Source of the DNA: Fundicoccus culcitae
GTDB lineage: Bacteria > Bacillota > Bacilli > Lactobacillales > Aerococcaceae
DNA: 64,000 nt
Direction: 5' to 3'
Assembly: GCF_024661895.1 (NCBI RefSeq)
Contig: NZ_CP102453.1
Span: forward strand, 558,001-622,000
Part shown: piece after piece, positions 57,892-64,000 of the stretch
Layout: every line of letters begins with the position of its first letter
How positions within the stretch are numbered: the first letter of the stretch is position 1
Translations under genes and position numbers: made by a program
Notes under the pieces: generated by a model
Told to the model about the DNA's origin: nothing
The model's input: the letters and a program-made list of their open reading frames with translations, nothing else
The model's database searches: none

Positions 57892-58887
57892 TTAGGAGAA
57901 ATCAGCATAGGTAAAATGTTTTGATACCCTTAGTACGGTTGTGTAGCTCAGTTGTTGTTCTTTTAAAGTAATCGCTGTCTTTATTTCTTCCATAGGTGCA
58001 TAGGCAGCGATATTTATTTGATTTAACAGTAAATCAGGGTTAGCTTTTAAACTCATCCATGCACGTGGCAAGTGAATGGCTGAACTAACCGCTACGATTG
58101 TTTTGAAGCCTTCTTCTAAAATAATTTTACTTGATTCAATCGAATTGCCAACCGTATCTTTAGCTAAGGGCTCACGAATAATGGTTGACGAATCAATTTG
58201 GTGTTCTACGAACCATTTCGCCATATGTTCTGATTCATTATATTGATTGGCAACTGCGCCACCACTGACGATAATTTTTGCTTCAGGATGTCTATGACTG
58301 AGTTTTTTAGCTGCTTGCAGTCGTGCTTCCAAGGCAATTGGAATACTTCCGTCACTTTTTAAACCTTTACCAAAGACTACAATAGCATCGATGGTCGTCA
58401 AGGACTGAATGGTTCGCCATAAATTTTTGTTGCTTTTAAAACGGTCAATGAAAGTAATTAGTTGCGTTAACCGTTTAGCGTCGTTGGGGTGGTATTTATT
58501 TAATTGAATAAAGCGTTCGGAATAGTGCGTTGATGAGTTGAGAATATGCGCATAAATCGTGCTTAAGAAAAGAGCTTGGCGGTCAGTAGGTAAGTCGGCA
58601 AGAATTAAATCCCATTGTTCCCAAGCCGATTGAAAATAATCATAAGTGCCGTAAACTTCAGCTTTTAAACGAATAGCTTGTATGCGATAATCTGGATAAT
58701 TTTGGATGATGTGATCTAATTGCTTTACAGCCGTCTTGATGTTCCATTGGTTTAATTGTTCTAGAACAGGATGAAAAGCTGGTTCTGATTCAAAGCTTTG
58801 CCCTATCTTTGGTTCCAATAATTGAGGGTTATTAGGACCAGTAAAATCTCTCAAAACAGGTTGCGTTCGAACATTTAATAACTTCAT
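57892..58887 (-). CDS. YdcF-like (DUF218) protein with N-terminal helical extension
   Basis: 331 residues. The C-terminal half is a DUF218/YdcF domain: VVFGKGLKSDGSIP, IIVSGGAV, SEHMAKWFVEHQID, then KDTVGNSIES and AVSSAIHLPRAWMSL. The N-terminal 140 residues are mostly helical, with spacing that recalls TPR-like repeats. No membrane segment is seen, unlike many YdcF proteins. The ATG at 58887 follows AAAGGAG. Role unknown; some DUF218 proteins act in wall or cofactor metabolism. Confidence 0.8.
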   Translation of the reverse strand: MKLLNVRTQPVLRDFTGPNNPQLLEPKIGQSFESEPAFHPVLEQLNQWNIKTAVKQLDHIIQNYPDYRIQAIRLKAEVYGTYDYFQSAWEQWDLILADLPTDRQALFLSTIYAHILNSSTHYSERFIQLNKYHPNDAKRLTQLITFIDRFKSNKNLWRTIQSLTTIDAIVVFGKGLKSDGSIPIALEARLQAAKKLSHRHPEAKIIVSGGAVANQYNESEHMAKWFVEHQIDSSTIIREPLAKDTVGNSIESSKIILEEGFKTIVAVSSAIHLPRAWMSLKANPDLLLNQINIAAYAPMEEIKTAITLKEQQLSYTTVLRVSKHFTYADFS

Positions 58888-58898
58888 CAGATAAACTC

Positions 58899-58938
58899 CT
58901 TTAAAAAAAGTGTATGCAGTCTTCCTTGCATACACTTT
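58899..58938 (-). terminator. Intrinsic terminator of ald
   Basis: AAAGTGTATGCA pairs with TGCATACACTTT around an eight-base loop, followed by TTTT on the minus strand. It is 12 bases after the ald stop and only a few bases before the ribosome site of the next gene, so read-through may feed it. Confidence 0.85.
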
Positions 58939-58949
58939 AACATGTTATT

Positions 58950-60062
58950 CTATTTTAGTAAATTTTCTATGTCCGTATAATCAAGATTAAATGATTCAGC
59001 TACGGCTTTATTGGTCATCTTACCTTGATAGGTGTTGATACCTGTTAAAATAGTTGAATTGCTTTTAGCTGCTTGAACCAAACCGTTATCAGCAACTAAC
59101 ATGGCATAACGTAAAGTCACATTGGTCAAGGCTAAGGTTGACGTACGTGGTACAGCTCCTGGAATATTCGCAACCGCATAATGTAGGACATCATGTTTAA
59201 TATAATAAGGGTCTTCATGTGTTGTTGCATGATCGATGGTTTCAAAATTACCACCTTGATCAACGGCAATATCAATAATGACCGAACCGGCTTCCATGGA
59301 TTTAACCATTTCCTCAGTAACTAAGACAGGCGCTTTGGCTCCAGGGATTAGGACAGACCCTATCACAATATCCGCATCTTTTACTTGTTCAGCGATATTG
59401 GCTGGATTTGACATGATTGTTTCTACTTGATTGCCAAATATATCGGCTAATTCGGCTAAGCGTGTCGGATTTAAATCAATAATGGTTACTTGTGCACCAA
59501 ATCCAATGGCAATTTTAGCCGCATTAATTCCTACAACACCCCCACCAATAATAACAACTTTACCTACAGGGACGCCTGGCACAGATCCAAGTAAAATACC
59601 TTTACCACCATATTGTTTTTCTAATAATTGTGAACCTACTTGCACAGCGTAGCGACCAGCTACTTCACTCATCGGCGTTAACAAGGGTAATTTTCCATTT
59701 AATGACATTGTTTCATAGGCTAACCCAATTGTTCCTGTTTCAAGTAATTCTCTGGTTAATTTTTCATCGTTAGCTAAATGTAAGTAAGTGAAAATAATTA
59801 AATCTTTCCGGAAATATTGATACTCGCTTTCCAAAGGTTCTTTTACTTTAAAGACCATATCAACATCCCAAACATTAGCGGCATCCGTTTCAATAACAGC
59901 ACCCATTTTACGGTAATCGTCATCCAGAAAACCCGATCCCACGCCTGCGCCGGCCTCAATATAGACATCATGTCCTTTTTCAACTAATTGAGCGACTCCA
60001 GCTGGAGTTAATGCTACACGATTTTCAAATGATTTTATCTCTTTAGGTACACCAATTTTCAT
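58950..60062 (-). CDS. ald: Alanine dehydrogenase
   Basis: 370 residues. Interconverts alanine with pyruvate and ammonia using NAD. The N-terminal [20 protein letters not shown] and the Rossmann motif [17 protein letters not shown] are typical; the catalytic His region (FTYLHLAND) is present. The ATG at 60062 follows CGGAGTG; an upstream in-frame ATG would add 13 residues outside the family. Monocistronic, with its own terminator. Confidence 0.97.
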   Translation of the reverse strand: MKIGVPKEIKSFENRVALTPAGVAQLVEKGHDVYIEAGAGVGSGFLDDDYRKMGAVIETDAANVWDVDMVFKVKEPLESEYQYFRKDLIIFTYLHLANDEKLTRELLETGTIGLAYETMSLNGKLPLLTPMSEVAGRYAVQVGSQLLEKQYGGKGILLGSVPGVPVGKVVIIGGGVVGINAAKIAIGFGAQVTIIDLNPTRLAELADIFGNQVETIMSNPANIAEQVKDADIVIGSVLIPGAKAPVLVTEEMVKSMEAGSVIIDIAVDQGGNFETIDHATTHEDPYYIKHDVLHYAVANIPGAVPRTSTLALTNVTLRYAMLVADNGLVQAAKSNSTILTGINTYQGKMTNKAVAESFNLDYTDIENLLK

Positions 60063-60330
60063 ATAATCACTCCGTTTTATTTTTTGGTAGATATTGTGCA
60101 TTCATTCATCTTCTGACCTCTTTCAGCTAAACAATGAATCAATGTAAAATCTTTGCTGTTACTTTATTATACTACCATAAAACACCTTATATTTTAAGCA
60201 AAACCGTTTATACTAGGAATTATTTTAATCGATAAAGGCTATTTAAAAAACAAATCAGTACAGTATAAACTTAGTTAAAATTGGCACTAACAGTCTTTTG
60301 TTTTTTAAGACTAATACAGTTTTAACACAC
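60063..60330. other. Gap between trxA and ald
   Basis: About 270 A+T-rich bases. It should hold the ald promoter; a minus-strand TATAAT lies at 60165-60170 without a clear -35. No gene or RNA is recognised. Confidence 0.4.
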
Positions 60331-60391
60331 AAAAAAAGCCAATTTTTCAATGTTACATGTGAAAAAACACCCACATTGAAAAATTGGCTTT
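60331..60391 (-). terminator. Intrinsic terminator of trxA
   Basis: On the minus strand an 18-bp stem (AAGCCAATTTTTCAATGT with its exact complement) is followed by a run of T. It lies 27 bases after the trxA stop. Confidence 0.88.
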
Positions 60392-60417
60392 AAATGAAAT
60401 TTAACTAAGTTAGTCCA

Positions 60418-60729
60418 TTAAATATATTGACTTAAAACTTGATTTAAACGGTTTTTGTCATGGAAACCAACTAATTTGTCAACAACTTGACCATCTTTTT
60501 TAATTAATAATGTTGGAATTGACATAATCCCAAATGATTGAGCTGTTTTAGGCTCATCATCAACATTCATTTTATAAAAATTTACTTGTCCATCCAATTC
60601 TGTTGCTAATTCCTCAACGACAGGTGATTGCATACGACAAGGACCACACCAAGGTGCCCAAAAATCCACTAAAGTTACACCTTCAGCAGTTGTTTCTTCA
60701 AATTGTGCATCCGTAATATCTTTAACCAT
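60418..60729 (-). CDS. trxA: Thioredoxin
   Basis: 103 residues with the active site WCGPC (27-31), DFWAPW before it and the cis-proline region SIPTLLI. Reduces protein disulfides. It follows mutS2 by about 80 bases on the same strand, a standard Firmicutes arrangement. Confidence 0.98.
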   Translation of the reverse strand: MVKDITDAQFEETTAEGVTLVDFWAPWCGPCRMQSPVVEELATELDGQVNFYKMNVDDEPKTAQSFGIMSIPTLLIKKDGQVVDKLVGFHDKNRLNQVLSQYI

Positions 60730-60813
60730 ATTAAAGTCCTCCTTTTTATTTCGTAATCTATATTATCATACTCTTTTGAATGTTGCTAATTAATTGCTTG
60801 TCGCAAAAAATAT

Positions 60814-63171
60814 TTACTTAAAATAGACGATAGTTGAACCATCACCACCGCTACTAGGAGGTGAATATTCAAAATGATCCACTTGGAGGTGGTTTTTTAA
60901 AACTTGCTGAACCCCACTACGTAGAGCACCAGTGCCTTTACCATGAATAATGGTTACACGCGGATGATTGGAAAGTAAAGCGGCATCTAAATATTGATTC
61001 AAGCGATTAATCCCTTCTTCAACGCGTTCACCCCGAATATCTAAGGTTGGTTGCACTTTGTTGCCCGCTTTTCTTTGGACATTGACGGTCGTTTTTGGTT
61101 CTACAGATTCAAGTGGCCTTAAATCATTGGCATCTATTTTCATTTTTAGAATACCTAACTGTACGTTATAAGTATCCTTGTCTACTTGTTCGATAATTGT
61201 ACCGCGCTGACCATAAGATAAAACTTCCACTTCGTCGCCCACATTAAAACTCGCTTGTTTTTTAGCTCGCTGTAACACTTTGTTTTTCTTTAATTTTTCC
61301 GCTTGTTTCAATTGGCTAACTTGGGCTTTTTTATCGATTAACACATGCTCTTTGATGGTCGCATCATTGCCTTGTTGGAGTTGTAAGTCCCTGATCTCAC
61401 GGATTAATTTGTCAGCTTCTTCTTCTGCTTGTGCAACTTTTTCATTAGCTTGACGTATGGCATTTTGTTCAATGGTTTCTTTTTTACTCATCCATCTTTG
61501 ATATTCCGTTCGAAGATCATCTAATAATTTTTCGGCTTCGTCTAACTCACGTTGTGTTTGTTCCACATTTAATTCACTTTGACGTCTTTCACGTTCTAAA
61601 TTAGCAACCATTTCATTGATGGATTGGTTATCTTGAGAAATTCCTGAACGAGCATTTTCTAAAATATCCTCACGCAACCCTAAACGTTTGGAAATTTCCA
61701 AAGCATTACTGCGACCTGGGACGCCAATCAGTAAGCGATAGGTTGGTGACAAGGTGTCAGAATCAAATTCCATACTCGCATTAATGGTATTTGGCGCTTC
61801 ATGCGCATAAACTTTTAGTTCCGGATAGTGAGTGGTTGCCATCACTGTCGCTCCCAGTTTACGAACATAGTCTAAGATTGCCATCGCTAATGAGGCACCT
61901 TCTTGAGGATCGGTCCCCGAACCTAACTCATCAAATAAAAGCAGTGATTGGTGCGTAGCTTGATTAAGAATACTTACAATATTCGTCATATGACTAGAGA
62001 AAGTACTTAGATTTTGTTCAATGGATTGTTCATCTCCAATATCGGCAAATATTTGATCAAAGACGCCAAGCTGGCTACCTTCCTCACAAGGTACATGTAA
62101 ACCTGATTGGCCCATCATTTGAATAATACCTAACGTTTTAAGTAAAATGGTTTTACCACCTGTATTTGGACCGGTAATAATCAATGCCTGATATTGGTCA
62201 CCAATCAATATATCATTAGGAACAATTTTTTCGGCATCAATTAAGGGGTGACGTGCTTGCCACATAGCAATTTTTTGTTCAACTGAAAATTTCGGTTTAA
62301 CGGCATTAATGGCTTTAGCATACATTGCCCGTGCTTGAATAAAATCCAACTCGGCGATAATGGATTCATTTAAAGAGATATCATGCTGATAAGGTTCTAA
62401 CTGCAATGAAATATCATTTAAAATCACTTCAATTTCACGTTGCTCTTCGGCTTGGAGTTCTGTGCGCTTATTATTTAATTGAACAATCGATTGTGGTTCG
62501 ATGTAAAGTGTTTGCCCCGTACTACTTTGATCATGTACGGTCCCACCAAAGCGATGTCGAAATTCAGCTTTAACGGGTAAGACATAGCGTCCGTTACGCA
62601 TGGTAATTAAATTATCGGATAGTTCATTGGCTTTAGTCTTTAACAATTGATTCAGTTGGGTTCGTACTTGGTTTTCGGTGTTACTTTGATGACGTCTAAT
62701 TTGACCTAGTTTAGCTGAAGCCGAAGAAAGCACACTGCCATCCTCAGCAATGGATACTTGAATTAATTTTTCAATATCAGGTAAAATAACTACTTGATCC
62801 GCCCATTCACTTAATTGTGGGAAAAATTTATCTTCTTGCGCTAAATCTTCAAAGAAATCACTTATTTGTCTAGCGGTACTTAAAACTTTCCCGATTTGGC
62901 TTATTTCTATACCATTTAAACTGGCACTAATTTTTAAGCGTCTTAAAGCCGTACTTAAATTAGCCAGCCTAGGAATGGGGATATTTTTTGATTGTTTAAT
63001 TATGCTATAGGCTTCATCGGTTTCATTTTGTAGACGGTTAATAATATCAATATTCGTTTCAATTTTCATTTGATCGATTTTCGTATTAGCTAAATCGGTC
63101 TGGGTCGATTGCTTGAGTGTTTGTTGAATTTTATAAAACTCTAAGGTCTGATAAATCTTTTCAGAATTCAT
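60814..63171 (-). CDS. mutS2: Endonuclease MutS2 / ribosome rescue factor (Smr domain)
   Basis: 785 residues. MutS core without the mismatch-binding domain, ATPase with Walker A GPNTGGKT and Walker B LLLFDELGSGTDPQEGA, a coiled coil (about 510-640), a KOW-like patch, and a C-terminal Smr nuclease domain with LDIRGERVEEG and IIHGKGTGALR. The protein acts on branched DNA and, in recent work on Bacilli, on collided ribosomes. The polX gene often found between cvpA and mutS2 is absent. Confidence 0.96.
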   Translation of the reverse strand: MNSEKIYQTLEFYKIQQTLKQSTQTDLANTKIDQMKIETNIDIINRLQNETDEAYSIIKQSKNIPIPRLANLSTALRRLKISASLNGIEISQIGKVLSTARQISDFFEDLAQEDKFFPQLSEWADQVVILPDIEKLIQVSIAEDGSVLSSASAKLGQIRRHQSNTENQVRTQLNQLLKTKANELSDNLITMRNGRYVLPVKAEFRHRFGGTVHDQSSTGQTLYIEPQSIVQLNNKRTELQAEEQREIEVILNDISLQLEPYQHDISLNESIIAELDFIQARAMYAKAINAVKPKFSVEQKIAMWQARHPLIDAEKIVPNDILIGDQYQALIITGPNTGGKTILLKTLGIIQMMGQSGLHVPCEEGSQLGVFDQIFADIGDEQSIEQNLSTFSSHMTNIVSILNQATHQSLLLFDELGSGTDPQEGASLAMAILDYVRKLGATVMATTHYPELKVYAHEAPNTINASMEFDSDTLSPTYRLLIGVPGRSNALEISKRLGLREDILENARSGISQDNQSINEMVANLERERRQSELNVEQTQRELDEAEKLLDDLRTEYQRWMSKKETIEQNAIRQANEKVAQAEEEADKLIREIRDLQLQQGNDATIKEHVLIDKKAQVSQLKQAEKLKKNKVLQRAKKQASFNVGDEVEVLSYGQRGTIIEQVDKDTYNVQLGILKMKIDANDLRPLESVEPKTTVNVQRKAGNKVQPTLDIRGERVEEGINRLNQYLDAALLSNHPRVTIIHGKGTGALRSGVQQVLKNHLQVDHFEYSPPSSGGDGSTIVYFK

Positions 63172-63215
63172 TCAGCGATCTGTCCTTTCATCAGGGTGAT
63201 AGCGTGGCAAGAACA

Positions 63216-63242
63216 AACGCCATCACTGGATTGGATGGCGTT
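63216..63242 (-). terminator. Weak hairpin between cvpA and mutS2
   Basis: AACGCCATC pairs with GATGGCGTT on the minus strand; one arm overlaps the cvpA stop codon and only a poor T tail follows. Perhaps an attenuator or an RNA processing site. Confidence 0.45.
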
Positions 63243-63804
63243 AGTTAGATTGTAATGGATTGACATTCAGCCATGTTTCAGTAGCTAAGTCTGACAGTAC
63301 AGGCGTGTTGGCTACTATTTGGTAAGCAACAGGGTTGTCGACAAATTGTTGTTGGACGAATTCAATCGGAATTAATGAAGCGATAAACAACACCACAAAT
63401 ACGACAACATAGGTCACAAATAAGTTAATCAACCCACCAATGACCCGGTTGATGGTTTTAAAAACATCATAATAAATAATTTTAGTTAAGAATGAGGATA
63501 ATATTTTGGTTAATATCCAACCAATAATCGTGATGATAACAAACGAAATAGCACGATAAAACGCTTGGTCTAAAAAGAAGCTTTGTGATTCATTGTAAAA
63601 CACAAACTCACTACTTTGTTGGATGGCTGGAAATGGGATAATCATTTCAACATATTCCGATAAGGGTTCATAATATTGTGTTGCCAATATCACCGTTAAA
63701 GTATAGCCTATTAATTGAATGGCTTGCATAATCAAACCACGTCTAAAGCCGGTATAAAAACTAAATGCTAGTATAATAAAAATAAGTATCGTTAACATTA
63801 ACAA
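63241..63804 (-). CDS. CvpA family membrane protein
   Basis: 187 residues with four membrane segments, the first containing FYTGFRRGLIMQ, a CvpA hallmark. The enterobacterial CvpA is needed for colicin V production; the Firmicutes role is unknown. Its place between a probable zapA and mutS2 is conserved (yshB in B. subtilis). Confidence 0.9.
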   Translation of the reverse strand: MLMLTILIFIILAFSFYTGFRRGLIMQAIQLIGYTLTVILATQYYEPLSEYVEMIIPFPAIQQSSEFVFYNESQSFFLDQAFYRAISFVIITIIGWILTKILSSFLTKIIYYDVFKTINRVIGGLINLFVTYVVVFVVLFIASLIPIEFVQQQFVDNPVAYQIVANTPVLSDLATETWLNVNPLQSN

Positions 63805-63827
63805 TCTCCTTTACGAGACAAACTACC

Positions 63828-64000
63828 TTAACTATTGCTAGGTTGGTTGTTGACTGTGTTATTTTGATGGGGCGTTTGCTCGGGTTTTCTTGTACTTTGC
63901 TTTGAGGTATAATTTTGTTTTGAACGTACATTATGTTGTTTTACGGTTGCCTGTCTAGATAACTGTTCTTTTAAAGCGGCATTTTCTTTCTCTAACTCAA
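63828..64000 (-). CDS. zapA: Probable cell division protein ZapA, 3' end only
   Basis: Only the last 57 codons are in the window; the gene continues past the right edge. The visible part begins with a coiled-coil stretch ELEKENAALKEQLSR and ends in a hydrophilic Gln/Asn/Lys-rich tail. In Firmicutes the gene before cvpA is zapA (yshA), which stabilises FtsZ assembly and has such a C-terminal coiled coil. The call rests mainly on that context. Confidence 0.6.
   Translation of the reverse strand, partial: ELEKENAALKEQLSRQATVKQHNVRSKQNYTSKQSTRKPEQTPHQNNTVNNQPSNS

Overview
The window is chromosomal DNA of a low-GC Gram-positive bacterium. The gene content points to the order Lactobacillales, and I would guess the Aerococcaceae or Carnobacteriaceae; this is inferred from gene families and synteny, not from a database search. 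Supporting signs are a CovR/ArlR-type two-component system, an unlinked class B PBP, a BmpA-NupABC nucleoside transporter, a LexA system with Bacillus-type SOS boxes, a glycine T-box in front of glyQS, and conserved blocks such as rodZ-pgsA-cinA-recA, lexA/ynzC/yneF, apt-recJ, glyQS-obg and zapA-cvpA-mutS2-trxA. Almost everything is housekeeping. No rRNA, tRNA, CRISPR array or prophage was seen.

Layout. 0-4.4 kb: recA, cinA, pgsA and rodZ-like on the minus strand, with an SOS box before recA. 4.6-9.5 kb: a nucleoside ABC importer (two permeases, a double ATPase, and a binding protein that unusually has no lipobox). 9.6-13.9 kb: ftsK, and divergent acyP and yidC. 14-16.3 kb: covRS. 16.6-21.4 kb: a DUF4044 peptide, rhodanese-like protein, glucokinase, rhomboid protease, rpmG, two single-pass membrane proteins and ndk. 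21.4-28.8 kb: a class B PBP, a YfhO-type membrane protein, a DUF1189 protein and a CshB-like helicase. 29-32.8 kb: zwf, nrnA and ytoI.

33.0-38.3 kb is the accessory part. A complete ISL3-family element (1,555 bp, with 27-bp terminal inverted repeats and a perfect 8-bp target duplication) sits in the loop of what looks like the terminator hairpin of the neighbouring ZIP transporter gene. After zip and an SOS-controlled dinB comes a gene-free island of about 1.1 kb. It is built from three tandem arrays with 40-41-bp periods, each unit carrying dyad symmetry, plus an 86-bp dispersed duplication. This island is the best candidate for something undescribed.

38.4-64 kb returns to core genes: yajC, tgt, a secreted glutamine-cyclotransferase-like protein, a PlsC-like acyltransferase, a heterodimeric ABC exporter, yneF, ynzC, lexA, and a long minus-strand run glyQ-glyS-obg-oatA-like-rnz-SDR-lapA-recJ-apt. 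It ends with a YdcF-like protein, alanine dehydrogenase, trxA, mutS2, cvpA and the 3' end of a probable zapA.

Functionally the window combines DNA repair and its SOS control (recA, lexA, dinB, recJ, mutS2), envelope building (PBP, RodZ, YidC, FtsK, OatA-like, YfhO, PlsC), central carbon entry (glcK, zwf), nucleotide salvage (apt, ndk, nup) and translation (glyQS, tgt, rpmG, obg). Many intrinsic terminators mark the operon ends, so transcription units can be read fairly well from sequence alone.
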